This document shows, piece by piece, positions 33,533 through 44,838 of a stretch of 59,647 bases of DNA. A program made the translations under genes and the position numbers. Every line of letters begins with the position of its first letter. Positions within the stretch are counted from its first letter, which is position 1. Under the pieces are notes generated by a model. The model was not told the origin of the DNA. It worked only from the letters and a program-made list of their open reading frames with translations, and did not search any database. Origin of the DNA: Flavobacteriaceae bacterium (GTDB lineage Bacteria > Bacteroidota > Bacteroidia > Flavobacteriales > Flavobacteriaceae). The stretch covers positions 1-59,647 of the forward strand of contig JAKITV010000011.1 of the NCBI GenBank assembly GCA_021647885.1. The letters are read 5' to 3'.

Positions 33533-35185
33533 TCAATTCAATAATTGTTTTGCATGTGCTATTGCCGAACTCGACATTTGTTTTCCGCCCAACATTTGTG
33601 CAATTTCAACAATACGTTCCTCTTCATTTAACTTCACTAAATGTGTTGCTGTTTTATTGTTCACGTCTTCTTTATAGACCTTAAAATGTATATCACCTTT
33701 GGCTGCAATCTGTGGTAAATGTGTAATCGTAAATACTTGCATACTCTTACTCATCTGCATCATAATATTTGCCATTTTATTCGAAATTTCTCCTGAAACT
33801 CCAGAATCGATCTCATCGAACATAATGGATGGCAACTGAATATATTTAGAAAGAATTGATTTAATAGCCAACATTATTCTAGATAATTCTCCTCCTGATG
33901 CAGCCTTTTTAAGCGGTTTAAATTCGCCACCTTTATTTGCTGTAAACAGTAGTGACAAATCATCTTTTCCGTTGCTTAAAAATTCATCTTCAAGAGTAAC
34001 TGAAATATCAAATTTAGCATTTTCCATACCTAAATCCACCAATATTTCTTCAAGCTGAAACACAAGTTTTGGTATTGCATTTTCTCTCTGTTCATGAATG
34101 GTTTTTGCAATAGTATTTAGTTCAGACTTTGTATTATTTAACTCTTTAAATTTGAGCTCAATATCATCATCAATATTTTCAGCAGAGAGTACTTTATTAG
34201 ACAATTTAGTTTTAATATTTATTAATTCTTCAATGTTAGTTGCTGAATGTTTCAATAACAAATTATGTATAACCTGTAATTTTGCATTAACAACTTCTAA
34301 TCGATTTGGATCGGCTTCCAGTTCTTCTTGTGAGCGTTCCAGGTCACCAAAAATATCATCTATTTCTATAAGTGTACTATTAACTCTAGTATACAATTCT
34401 TTATAAGTACCAGAAATCTCTGAAAGTTTTAAAAGGCTATTTTTAAGTGTCGTTAATGTATTTAAAATACCTATTTGCTCATCGCTTAATAATTGGTTTG
34501 AAAGATTTAATTCTTCCTTAATATCTTCAACATTGCTTAAGGTTTCATATTCAACTTCCAATGCTTTTAATTCTCCCGAAACTAATTTAGCTTCCTCTAA
34601 TTCTTTCAACAAAAATGTGTTATAATCGTGTTCTTTTATAAATTCAGATTTAAGATTATAAAGCGTATTGAGTGCTTTTTCTGTTTCTTTATAAAGCTCA
34701 AGTTTTAAGCTATATTCCTTTAAATTTGTATCGTTATTTGCTAAAGCATCTATAATTTGAAATTGAAAATCGTTACTGGTGAGTTCTAAAGTTTGGTGTT
34801 GCGAATGAATATCTATTAAATGTTCTCCCAGAATAGATAAAACATTAAGATTTACAGGAGAATCATTTACAAAAGCTCTTGATTTTCCCGACGGAAGAAT
34901 TTCTCTTCTAATAATGGTTTCCGATTCATAATCGATATCTTCTTCTCTAAAAATTGATTTTAAATCGTAATTAGCAATGTCGAAAACGGCTTCTATAATA
35001 CACTTTTTTGAAGTGTCGTTTATATGTGTTAAATCGGCACGTTTTCCTAAAATTAATGATAAGCCACCTAAAAGAATAGACTTTCCTGCTCCAGTCTCGC
35101 CTGTAATGATAGTGAGTCCATTACTAAAGTTAACCTGAAGATTATCAATTAAAGCATAGTTATTTATGGAAAGTGATGTGAGCAT
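33533..35185 (-). CDS. recN: DNA repair protein RecN
   Basis: A 550-residue SMC-like ATPase acting in double-strand-break repair. Walker A GETGAGKSILLGGL near the N-terminus. The long central coiled coil (about 150-370) is split by a hinge-like segment. The signature motif AASGGELSRIMLAIKS is followed by Walker B FDEIDSGVSGE. Length and order are normal. Transcribed after porD, with fabI following after a 65-base gap. Confidence 0.94.
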   Translation of the reverse strand: MLTSLSINNYALIDNLQVNFSNGLTIITGETGAGKSILLGGLSLILGKRADLTHINDTSKKCIIEAVFDIANYDLKSIFREEDIDYESETIIRREILPSGKSRAFVNDSPVNLNVLSILGEHLIDIHSQHQTLELTSNDFQFQIIDALANNDTNLKEYSLKLELYKETEKALNTLYNLKSEFIKEHDYNTFLLKELEEAKLVSGELKALEVEYETLSNVEDIKEELNLSNQLLSDEQIGILNTLTTLKNSLLKLSEISGTYKELYTRVNSTLIEIDDIFGDLERSQEELEADPNRLEVVNAKLQVIHNLLLKHSATNIEELINIKTKLSNKVLSAENIDDDIELKFKELNNTKSELNTIAKTIHEQRENAIPKLVFQLEEILVDLGMENAKFDISVTLEDEFLSNGKDDLSLLFTANKGGEFKPLKKAASGGELSRIMLAIKSILSKYIQLPSIMFDEIDSGVSGEISNKMANIMMQMSKSMQVFTITHLPQIAAKGDIHFKVYKEDVNNKTATHLVKLNEEERIVEIAQMLGGKQMSSSAIAHAKQLLN

Positions 35186-35246
35186 ATATTAGTTTACGGT
35201 ATTCAGTATGCTGTCTTCAGTAAAAAAACAATCGTTTTATTACTAA

Positions 35247-36137
35247 CTAGAAATTAATATTACGCCATTTATTGGCATGTGTTGGCGCTAATCTAGTAAG
35301 CGTTGTTACAAGCTCTGAAATATTTATGCTTGGACCATCGCTAAAAATATCTTCAATTTCTTCAGCCTTTGCATCGAAAAATACTCTTAATATAAACGAA
35401 TTAGGGCGACGATCATTCATCACTTTAAGCTTTAGTAAAGAGTTTGCAACATTTTCTTTTCCTTGTTTTGGACTTTGACTCATACTGTCTAAACCATCTA
35501 TATGATAGTTATATAATACATCTCTAAACTCTTTATAGGTTGGTGACATGATATTATCTATTAATGCGCTTCTTGTTTGGTCGCCACTATTTGGCGGTTC
35601 CCATCCTTTTGAGTTATTTTGTTGCGAAAAACCTACAATATTTCTTGCTTGAAGATAATATTCTTCACCACCTTTTAAAGAAAATGTATCAGCATCTAAA
35701 GCCAAAATCATATACACATGGAAGGCAATTACAGATACTAAATTAGATTCAAATTGTGTAGGATTATAATTAAGGTTTTGAAACTCTAAATATTGGAAAT
35801 TAAAATCTCTGTCATTAAAATTATATACAGGCGAACTATAAGAAGAATTAAAAATAGGTCTCGAAGAACTTATTTGTATTGAAGCTTGAAAAGCATCATT
35901 ATCATAATCATTGATAATAATTACCATACTACAATTAATACGTTCTTGTGGAGCAAAGGTTTTATTGGTCCAATGCGTATTATTTACAAATTCGTTTAAT
36001 TGATTTTCTAAAGTTTTAAAAACTTGTACATTTTCGTTACCTGTTTGCTGTGCATTTACAACAACATCACAATTTAACTCTTGAGAAAATGCTACAAAAG
36101 AGAACAAAAAGGATAATACAACTAAAAAATTACGCAT
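35247..36137 (-). CDS. porD: Type IX secretion system protein PorD (DUF4835)
   Basis: 296 residues with a signal peptide (ends VAFSQ at ~19). Matches the PorD/DUF4835 family throughout: ELNCDVVVNAQQTGNENVQVFKTLENQL, NRQERINC-like segment PQERINCSMVIII, YYLQARNIVGFSQQ and RSALIDNIMSPTYKEFRDVLYNYH. It is an envelope protein linked to T9SS or gliding, with an exact role not settled. Its start overlaps the coaBC stop by 8 bases (ATG at 36137, stop at 36130). The gene order coaBC-porD-recN is conserved in Flavobacteriaceae. Confidence 0.9.
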   Translation of the reverse strand: MRNFLVVLSFLFSFVAFSQELNCDVVVNAQQTGNENVQVFKTLENQLNEFVNNTHWTNKTFAPQERINCSMVIIINDYDNDAFQASIQISSSRPIFNSSYSSPVYNFNDRDFNFQYLEFQNLNYNPTQFESNLVSVIAFHVYMILALDADTFSLKGGEEYYLQARNIVGFSQQNNSKGWEPPNSGDQTRSALIDNIMSPTYKEFRDVLYNYHIDGLDSMSQSPKQGKENVANSLLKLKVMNDRRPNSFILRVFFDAKAEEIEDIFSDGPSINISELVTTLTRLAPTHANKWRNINF

Positions 36138-37341
36138 CGATTTGTTTTAAAATTTCTTTCATTAAATCTTGTGCTACTTCAGCTTTAGATTTTAATGAAT
36201 AATTAGTAATATTCTCTTCTTTATTAATGATGGTTACTTTATTCGTTTCTCCTCCAAAACCTGCACCATCATCATTTAACGAATTTAATACAATTAAATC
36301 TAAATTTTTAGATTTTAATTTTTTTATTGCATTTTCTAATTCATTATTAGTTTCTAATGCAAAACCTACCAATACTTGTTTTTGTTTTATGTTTCCTAAA
36401 GACGCTAATATGTCTTTAGTTTTTTCTAACTCAATGTGTAACGTAGAATCCTTCTTTTTTATTTTTTGGTCTGCAACATATTTTGGTTTATAATCTGCCA
36501 CTGCTGCCGAAAGAATGGCAATATCTGTATAATTAAAATGCTTATGAACAGCTTCATACATGTCTTGAGCACTTTCTACAGGTATTATTTCAATTAAGCT
36601 GTGTTCTGCTTTCTCATGTGTTGGCCCTGAAATTAGAACCACATTAGCGCCAAGGTTTGCTGCTGCTTTTGCAATTTCAAAGCCCATTTTACCACTAGAG
36701 TGATTTCCTATAAAACGAACAGGATCAATAGCTTCGTGAGTAGGTCCTGCAGTAATTAAAACTTGCTTTCCGTTAAGTGGAAGGTGTCGCAAAATATCTT
36801 TTTCAATAAAAGCTAAAATTTCTTCTGGTTCTGCCATACGTCCTTCGCCTGTTAATCCACTCGCCAATTCACCACTTGTTGCTGGTATCATAATATTACC
36901 AAAACTTTTTAGTGTTTCGAAAGAATTAATAGTTGTTTGGTGCTTGTACATATCTAGATCCATTGCTGGAGCAAAATAGACAGGGCATTTAGCAGAAAGG
37001 TAAGTGGCTAAAAGCAAATTATCACTATTGCCAGTTGCCATTTTGGATAACGAATTGGCTGTGGCTGGAGCTATTAAAAATAAATCTGCCCAAAGTCCTA
37101 ACTCGACATGATTATTCCAAGTATCATTTTCATCTTCTTCGTTTGTAAACGATGAAAGTACAGGGTTTTTTGATAAAGTTGATAAGGTTAATGGAGTAAC
37201 GAAATCTTTAGAAGCTGGCGTCATTATAACTTTTACGTTTGCTCCTGCTTTAATAAATAACCTTACTAATGATGCCGTTTTATAAGCAGCAATACCAGCA
37301 GTTATGCCTAATAGTATATTTTTGCCTCTTAAAATAGACAT
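36130..37341 (-). CDS. coaBC: Bifunctional phosphopantothenoylcysteine decarboxylase / phosphopantothenate-cysteine ligase
   Basis: 403 residues covering two steps of coenzyme A synthesis. The N-terminal flavoprotein CoaC part has GKNILLGITAGIAAYKT and the PAMDLDMYKHQTT segment. The C-terminal CoaB ligase begins near 190 with VLITAGPTHEAIDPVRFIGNHSSGKMG and includes AAVADYKP and the GFALETNN motif. Gene order rpoZ-coaBC-porD-recN with tight spacing (5 bases from rpoZ, 8-base overlap with porD) suggests one transcript. Confidence 0.95.
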   Translation of the reverse strand: MSILRGKNILLGITAGIAAYKTASLVRLFIKAGANVKVIMTPASKDFVTPLTLSTLSKNPVLSSFTNEEDENDTWNNHVELGLWADLFLIAPATANSLSKMATGNSDNLLLATYLSAKCPVYFAPAMDLDMYKHQTTINSFETLKSFGNIMIPATSGELASGLTGEGRMAEPEEILAFIEKDILRHLPLNGKQVLITAGPTHEAIDPVRFIGNHSSGKMGFEIAKAAANLGANVVLISGPTHEKAEHSLIEIIPVESAQDMYEAVHKHFNYTDIAILSAAVADYKPKYVADQKIKKKDSTLHIELEKTKDILASLGNIKQKQVLVGFALETNNELENAIKKLKSKNLDLIVLNSLNDDGAGFGGETNKVTIINKEENITNYSLKSKAEVAQDLMKEILKQIDA

Positions 37342-37346
37342 AAAAA

Positions 37347-37700
37347 TTATTCTTTAATATCTTCTTCCTTTTCTTCTTCTTCTTCTTCTTCTGAATTTCT
37401 AAAGTAAATATTTTCGTTTAACCATTCTTGTACGGCTAAAGCGTGAGGCTTAGGTAATCTCTCATAAAATTTAGACACCTCTATTTGTTCCTTATTTTCA
37501 AAAATCTCTTCAAGACTATCGTTGTATGTAGCAAACTCTTCCAACTTATCAATAAGCTCTTTTCTAATTTCAGTATTGATTTGCTCCGCTCTTCGAGAAA
37601 TTACCGAAATTGCCTCATAAATGTTCTCTGTTGGCTTATCTATAATATTTCTATCATAGGTTTCAGTATTAACTGGTGCATTAACTTTCTTTAAATCCAT
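37347..37700 (-). CDS. rpoZ: RNA polymerase omega subunit, Bacteroidota type
   Basis: 117 residues. The N-terminus (MDLKKVNAPVNTETYDRN) and IYEAISVISRRAEQINTEIRKELIDKLEEFA match the omega homologue of Bacteroidota, which is longer than the E. coli form. The C-terminal tail is a run of glutamates encoded by a GAA/GAG-rich stretch (37351-37390 region) that could vary in length. Lies between bamD and coaBC, the usual place in this phylum. Confidence 0.85.
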   Translation of the reverse strand: MDLKKVNAPVNTETYDRNIIDKPTENIYEAISVISRRAEQINTEIRKELIDKLEEFATYNDSLEEIFENKEQIEVSKFYERLPKPHALAVQEWLNENIYFRNSEEEEEEEKEEDIKE

Positions 37701-37714
37701 CTCTATTTTTTGTG

Positions 37715-38515
37715 TTAACTTTTTGTAATAAATTCTTGTAATAATCCATTAAGCTCTTCATTCATTTTATCTGCCTCTGTTTTATGTTCAGAATTTGCAT
37801 ATGCTCTATTAAATGAATTAAAATATGTAATTGCTCTTTTTAATCGATCTTCTTTTTTCCTATGCACACTGTTAATCGCTAATTTGTATGCTGAATCCAG
37901 TCTATAGAACATTGCATTTTCCCTCAATGAAGTTCCTGGGAATTCTAAAATAAAATTATCGAATGACTTTATAGAGGCTTCAAAATCTTCTATATGGTTA
38001 TACTGTTTAGCAATACTATATGCTTTGTTTTCTAATTTATACTCAAGCTCTTTTACCAAAATGTTGGCTTCACTTAAATATTCAGATTCTGGAAACCTAT
38101 TAATAAATCCCTGTAGTTTTTCAATAGCTTCTATTGTTTCTTTTTGTTCTTTGCTAAAAATCGGAGATAAATGGTAATAGCTTTTTGCTCCTAAGTATGC
38201 TATTTCTTCCACTTTTTCACTATTTGCATAAGAACTCACAAATCGTTCCATTTGATAGTTAGCTGTATAGTAATCTCTCGTTTTATAAAATGTCATAGAA
38301 TACATATACATTAACTTTTGAGCTTGTGGTTTTCCTCTGTATTTTGGAACTATTTGCTCAAATAAACGATTTGCTTTATTGTATTTACCAGCATCATACA
38401 ACTCTGTACCCAATTTGAATTTTGTAGCAATATCTTCAGATTTTAATGCTTTTTGATATTCGTTACAAGAACTAAATGCTATTAAAATAACTAAAATGTA
38501 AATGAGTTTCTTCAT
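37715..38515 (-). CDS. bamD: Outer membrane assembly lipoprotein BamD
   Basis: 266 residues with a lipobox (LIAFSSC, Cys at 17) and a TPR-repeat body: FKLGTELYDAGKYNKANRLFEQI, YTANYQMERFVSSYANSEKVEEIAYL and FINRFPESEYLSEA are typical of BamD helices. It is part of the Bam complex that inserts beta-barrels such as the two receptor-like proteins here. Likely first gene of the bamD-rpoZ-coaBC-porD-recN cluster, with a -7 box upstream. Confidence 0.92.
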   Translation of the reverse strand: MKKLIYILVILIAFSSCNEYQKALKSEDIATKFKLGTELYDAGKYNKANRLFEQIVPKYRGKPQAQKLMYMYSMTFYKTRDYYTANYQMERFVSSYANSEKVEEIAYLGAKSYYHLSPIFSKEQKETIEAIEKLQGFINRFPESEYLSEANILVKELEYKLENKAYSIAKQYNHIEDFEASIKSFDNFILEFPGTSLRENAMFYRLDSAYKLAINSVHRKKEDRLKRAITYFNSFNRAYANSEHKTEADKMNEELNGLLQEFITKS

Positions 38516-38531
38516 AATTTTAAACAGGTTG

Positions 38532-38539
38532 CAAAAGTA
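38532..38539 (-). promoter_or_regulatory. -7 promoter box of bamD
   Basis: TACTTTTG on the minus strand fits TAnnTTTG, 17 bases before the bamD start codon. -33 element not recognised. Confidence 0.4.
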
Positions 38540-38630
38540 AACAATTATAATGTATTTTGAAAACTATATTTTAAGCTAAAATAATGTGACTTTTTCTTTA
38601 ATTATTAGGTTTAAGTAATATTTAACTTTT

Positions 38631-39512
38631 TTAAAAATAAAGGTGTTCTATGTAGTTTTTAATTTTAGCTTTAAGTGCATCTGAAGCCTTTACCAAAGGC
38701 AACCTTACATTATCTTTGCATAAGTTTAATTGTTGTAAAACTGCTTTAATTCCTGCAGGATTATTTTCTAAAAAAATATAACTTGTTATATCCATGAATT
38801 TAAAATGCAATTTATAAGCTTCTTTAGCTTTACCTTCTAAACCTAACTGAATCATTTTTGAAAATTCTTTAGGAAATGCTTGACCTATTACAGAAATCAC
38901 TCCTGCTCCACCAGCTAAAACAATTCCAAGAGCTAAATCGTCATCGCCAGAAATTACTAAAAATTCTTCTGGTTTATTCTTTAACAATTGTAAATATTGC
39001 GCAACATTATTACTTGCCTCTTTAACTGCAACAATGTTTTTAAAATCGTTTGCTAAACGCAGGGTTGTTTCTGGTAACATATTAGCTGAAGTACGTCCAG
39101 GAACATTATATAAAATTATTGGAACTGGAGAAACTTGGGCAATAGCTTTAAAATGCTGATAAATCCCTTCTTGTGTTGGTTTGCTGTAATATGGCGACAC
39201 AGACAAAATTGCAGCAATTTCACTTAAATCTGTAGTTTCTATTTCCTTTATTATAGCAGCTGTATTATTCCCTCCAATACCTAAAACCAAAGGCAATCTT
39301 CCAGCATTTACTTTTATAATGGTCTTAATTATTTCTTGCTTTTCTTGTTTTGTAATGGTTACACTCTCTCCTGTTGTACCACTAATTACCAAATAATCAA
39401 TACCATTCTCTATATTATAGTTTACAATGTTTGTTAGAGCGTTATGATCTACACTCAAATCGCTATTAAATGGTGCTACAAGTGCTACTCCAGTTCCTAC
39501 TAATGTATTCAT
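38631..39512 (-). CDS. dapA: 4-hydroxy-tetrahydrodipicolinate synthase
   Basis: A 293-residue class I aldolase condensing pyruvate with aspartate semialdehyde, first step of the diaminopimelate/lysine branch. Schiff-base Lys164 in VAVKEASNN, Tyr135 in LYNVPGRTS, and the Thr-Thr pair in SGTTGES (44-50) are visible. Complete. Follows the DUF6913 gene with a 2-base gap, so the two are co-transcribed. dapF of the same pathway is at 55707-56486. Confidence 0.95.
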   Translation of the reverse strand: MNTLVGTGVALVAPFNSDLSVDHNALTNIVNYNIENGIDYLVISGTTGESVTITKQEKQEIIKTIIKVNAGRLPLVLGIGGNNTAAIIKEIETTDLSEIAAILSVSPYYSKPTQEGIYQHFKAIAQVSPVPIILYNVPGRTSANMLPETTLRLANDFKNIVAVKEASNNVAQYLQLLKNKPEEFLVISGDDDLALGIVLAGGAGVISVIGQAFPKEFSKMIQLGLEGKAKEAYKLHFKFMDITSYIFLENNPAGIKAVLQQLNLCKDNVRLPLVKASDALKAKIKNYIEHLYF

Positions 39513-39514
39513 TT

Positions 39515-40033
39515 TTATATTTTGTTAAGTACTTTTAAGTATTTTATTGTTTCCTTTTTAAAAATATTAATTTGATTGGGTTTTACATCAATTATAAAAT
39601 CGTTAAGTCGCTGGTCGCTACTGGAAATTCCAATTTTAAAATTAGCTTTGGATAACGCTGTAACCATATTTAATTCTAGATTATCGGCTTTATAATAACT
39701 TATTAAAGCATCAAACTTTGTATTAATAAACCCTTGCAGTTCTACACTATTAATTTTCCCTTTCCAACCAAAATCTTTAGGGTTAAAGTATGAGTCCCAG
39801 CTATTTGGTGTAAATATTTTTTCGGTAACAAAAGTAATAAACTTGATTTTGTTTTCCATTATACCAATGTTTTTCAAAAACAGTCTTAAATCTTCATGTT
39901 CATTAAATTCGTCTATATTCAATATAACACCAACCGATTTAATTTTATTATCATTAACAGATGCATTTCTAGAATTTAATATCTTGTTAATATAATTTTG
40001 ATTAGATTTTTTCTTAAATCGCTTTAAAAACAT
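39515..40033 (-). CDS. DUF6913 family protein
   Basis: 172 residues, found in Bacteroidota next to dapA. No signal peptide or membrane span. The N-terminus is very basic ([18 protein letters not shown]), and the body has alternating strands and helices: [17 protein letters not shown] and [30 protein letters not shown]. The second segment resembles a small nucleotide-binding or Rossmann-like half. Function unknown. First gene of the transcript with dapA. Confidence 0.8.
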   Translation of the reverse strand: MFLKRFKKKSNQNYINKILNSRNASVNDNKIKSVGVILNIDEFNEHEDLRLFLKNIGIMENKIKFITFVTEKIFTPNSWDSYFNPKDFGWKGKINSVELQGFINTKFDALISYYKADNLELNMVTALSKANFKIGISSSDQRLNDFIIDVKPNQINIFKKETIKYLKVLNKI

Positions 40034-40052
40034 TTATATTTAAACTTTAGTA

Positions 40053-40060
40053 CAAATGTA
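40053..40060 (-). promoter_or_regulatory. -7 promoter box of DUF6913-dapA
   Basis: TACATTTG on the minus strand fits TAnnTTTG and lies 20 bases before the start codon. It sits in the 69-base divergent gap with the 5'-nucleotidase genes. Confidence 0.4.
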
Positions 40061-40102
40061 ATAAACAACATATATAATCTTAATGCAAAAACAACTAATT
40101 AA

Positions 40103-40858
40103 ATGAATTGTAAATATTTTATGCTTGGGGTTTTAATCTGTCTATTTTATTCTTGTAAACAGGAAACACACCTCTCTAAAATTGAAGGAAAAAGAATAGA
40201 AATAACCGATACTTTAGAAAGTAACCAAGCTATAGAAGACTATATAAAACCTTACAAAGAACACGTTGAAAAAGATTTAGATAGTGTTCTCGCATATGCT
40301 GTTGGTACATATTCTAAAAATGATGGCAAACTTAATACTGCTATTGGTAACTTTATGGCAGATGCTGTTTTCGAACTGTCAAATCCTATTTTTAAATCTA
40401 GAACTGGTAAAGACATCGATATGGTTTTATTAAATCATGGTGGCATTAGGTCTATTATGTCTAAAGGTAATATTACATCTCGAACAGCTTATAAAATCAT
40501 GCCTTTTGATAATATTGTAGTTGTAGCAGAATTAAAAGGCACTTATGTTTTAGAATTAGTAAAGTATTTACAAAATGCAAGACGTGCACATCCTATTTCT
40601 AAACTGAATATTAAACTTGGTTCTAATTTCGAATTAATTGAAGCAACTATCAACAACGAACCTATTGATGCTAACAAAACGTATTATGTAGCAACAAACG
40701 ATTATTTAATTAATGGTGGAGATAGAATGACCTTTTTAAAGAAAAGGGACAGCTTATATGTGTTAGATTATAAAATAAGAAATTTATTGATAGATTACTT
40801 TAAAAAAGTCGATACTATAAATCCTGTAATCGACGATAGGTTTATTCAAATTAAATAA
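40103..40858 (+). CDS. 5'-nucleotidase C-terminal domain lipoprotein
   Basis: 251 residues with a lipobox (LFYSC, Cys at 18). It matches the substrate-binding 5'-nucleotidase C-terminal domain: GNFMADAVFE, LNHGGIRSIMSKGNIT, AYKIMPFDNIVVVAELKG, NDYLINGGDRMTFL. The catalytic metallophosphoesterase half is encoded by the next gene, 12 bases downstream. The two chains presumably assemble into one periplasmic or surface nucleotidase. In most bacteria both domains are in one chain with the opposite order. Confidence 0.9.
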   Translation: MNCKYFMLGVLICLFYSCKQETHLSKIEGKRIEITDTLESNQAIEDYIKPYKEHVEKDLDSVLAYAVGTYSKNDGKLNTAIGNFMADAVFELSNPIFKSRTGKDIDMVLLNHGGIRSIMSKGNITSRTAYKIMPFDNIVVVAELKGTYVLELVKYLQNARRAHPISKLNIKLGSNFELIEATINNEPIDANKTYYVATNDYLINGGDRMTFLKKRDSLYVLDYKIRNLLIDYFKKVDTINPVIDDRFIQIK

Positions 40859-40870
40859 GTTACTGTAAAA

Positions 40871-41785
40871 ATGAAAAGAAGAAATTTTATACAACAAACA
40901 GCTGCAACTACAGCATTGGTAACTTTAGGTGGTTTAGGTTTGCAATCTTTTACCACTTCTAGAACAAAAAAAATAACTATCCTACATACTAATGATGTTC
41001 ATAGTCATATAGTGCCATTTAGCCCAAACGATGGTAGAAATGCTAATAAAGGTGGTGTTGCCAGAAGAGCAAGTTTAATTGAGTCTATCAGAACCAAAAA
41101 TCCAAATACGTTATTACTCGATGCTGGCGATATTTTTCAAGGCACACCATATTTTAACTATTATGGAGGTGAGCTAGAATTTAAACTCATGAGTATGTTA
41201 AAATATGATGCAGCAACTATTGGAAATCATGATTTTGATAATGGTATCGATGGACTTTATGCTCAACTACCTCATGCCAAATTTGATTTTGTTTCCGCTA
41301 ATTACGACTTCTCTAATACTGTAATGGATACTCATGTAAAACCCTATAAGATATTTAAAAAGGATGGCATTAAAATAGGGGTTTTTGGTTTGGGAATTGA
41401 ATTAAACGGTTTAGTTGGGGAAAATCATTATAAAGAAACTAAATATCTTAATCCTATTGAAATTGCTCAAGATATGAGTAGAATTTTAAAAATAGAAAAA
41501 CAATGTGATCTTGTTATATGTTTATCTCATTTAGGTTACAATTATAGAAACAACCCAGAAATAGTTTCAGATTTAAAAATAGCTAAAGCTACTAAAGATA
41601 TCGATTTAATAATTGGAGGGCATACACATACTTTTTTACGAAAACCAACAATAGAAAAAAATATTGAAGGAAAAAATGTACTTATTAATCAAGTTGGTTG
41701 TTATGGACTTTATCTAGGAAAGATTGATTTTTATTTTGATAGTGATAAAAGTAAAGCAGCTAATGGTACTTCAATAATTGTTTAG
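40871..41785 (+). CDS. 5'-nucleotidase metallophosphoesterase domain protein, Tat-exported
   Basis: 304 residues. The N-terminus has a twin-arginine signal (MKRRNFIQQTAATTALVTLGG). The metallophosphoesterase motifs are complete: LHTNDVHSH, DAGDIFQGTPYF, GNHDFDNG, SHLGYN and GGHTHTFLR. It ends where the catalytic domain ends, with no C-terminal nucleotidase domain, which is supplied by the gene just upstream. It likely hydrolyses extracytoplasmic nucleotides or related phosphoesters. Confidence 0.92.
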   Translation: MKRRNFIQQTAATTALVTLGGLGLQSFTTSRTKKITILHTNDVHSHIVPFSPNDGRNANKGGVARRASLIESIRTKNPNTLLLDAGDIFQGTPYFNYYGGELEFKLMSMLKYDAATIGNHDFDNGIDGLYAQLPHAKFDFVSANYDFSNTVMDTHVKPYKIFKKDGIKIGVFGLGIELNGLVGENHYKETKYLNPIEIAQDMSRILKIEKQCDLVICLSHLGYNYRNNPEIVSDLKIAKATKDIDLIIGGHTHTFLRKPTIEKNIEGKNVLINQVGCYGLYLGKIDFYFDSDKSKAANGTSIIV

Positions 41786-41815
41786 AAGATAATATAGTTT
41801 TTATTCAATTCTAAA

Positions 41816-42559
41816 TTAAGCTTCAAGTTTATCTACAGATTCATAAGTTTCACTATCAGCAAAACTTAAATTAGACTGAAAGTAGAAAAAAGCAAAAGCT
41901 AAAACCAACAAAGATGAATAGACAATACTTAAAATATTTTGATCTGAAACATAATAATAAGCGACTTGTATTACTTCAGAAAACACAATACATAACGCAC
42001 CTAGAAGTAAATTCATTGCCTTTTTTGTGTATTTGCTTATATAATTAATTAAGGTTATAGTAAGCAATAACATAATTACTGTATTATAGGCTATCTCTAT
42101 TAAATAGTCATAAACACCATATAAAAGTTCACTTTTAATAGCAATATCAGTAACTAATATAATGCTATAAATATCTAAAGCTATAAGAATTAAAATATAG
42201 GTAGTAAAACGATTAAAGATTCTTTTAAAATTCATCGACTTAAAGATTTCTAAAATTAAAAACACATAAGCCGTTATATAAAGAGTATTTCCGCCATAGT
42301 ACATTAAACTATCTACAAAATATGATTCCCGAGCAAAATAAGTGAAAAAGCTAGACAATTCTGTAATAGAATAAAATAGTAAAAAATAGAAAAAATAACT
42401 ACTTCTTTCTCTTTTCACTAAACAATAAGATATTAGCAATAATGGCAATATTATAGGTCTTACATATCCAGCAATTTCTCTCATGTTAAAAATTTGTAAA
42501 CCAATAAATACAATTGCAAGAACAATTATAAAACCAAGTAATATTTTTCTCTTTTGCAT
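41816..42559 (-). CDS. Polytopic membrane protein of unknown function
   Basis: 247 residues with about eight hydrophobic segments (around 8-25, 33-47, 55-72, 87-103, 119-138, 155-173, 183-201 and 208-227) and little else: only short loops and an acidic C-terminal tail (FADSETYESVDKLEA). No catalytic motif is visible. The size and helix number are similar to YhhN/lysoplasmalogenase-type and signalling-input membrane proteins, but I cannot assign it. It has its own -7 box; convergent with the nucleotidase genes. Confidence 0.7.
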   Translation of the reverse strand: MQKRKILLGFIIVLAIVFIGLQIFNMREIAGYVRPIILPLLLISYCLVKRERSSYFFYFLLFYSITELSSFFTYFARESYFVDSLMYYGGNTLYITAYVFLILEIFKSMNFKRIFNRFTTYILILIALDIYSIILVTDIAIKSELLYGVYDYLIEIAYNTVIMLLLTITLINYISKYTKKAMNLLLGALCIVFSEVIQVAYYYVSDQNILSIVYSSLLVLAFAFFYFQSNLSFADSETYESVDKLEA

Positions 42560-42583
42560 TATATTATTTTCCTATTTGTAAGG

Positions 42584-42591
42584 CAAATATA
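42584..42591 (-). promoter_or_regulatory. -7 promoter box of the membrane protein gene
   Basis: TATATTTG on the minus strand fits TAnnTTTG, 25 bases before the start codon at 42559. Confidence 0.4.
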
Positions 42592-42658
42592 ACATATTTA
42601 TACAATTAAACGATAAAATACAGCCTTTAATCGATATTTTTAATAATTTAAAATCATT

Positions 42659-44698
<2,040 letters not shown>

Positions 44699-44810
44699 CT
44701 AATTCACGAATAATTTTTAAGAAAACCTATCTTTATATTTACAATTCCTCAATATATTTTATTTCAACAATACTTGAAATAACTTAATACTTTTCATTTT
44801 CTAATTATGG

Positions 44811-44830
44811 ATTCCTGCCTTCGCAGGAAT
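44811..44830. repeat. Hairpin repeat downstream of the LOG gene
   Basis: ATTCCTGC-CTTC-GCAGGAAT is a perfect 8-bp stem with a 4-base loop, oriented opposite to the copy at 44663. It lies just beyond the stop of the LOG gene (44839) and could also terminate its transcript. It and the copy at 44663 are in inverted orientation about 150 bases apart. Confidence 0.75.
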
Positions 44831-44838
44831 GACAGTTT

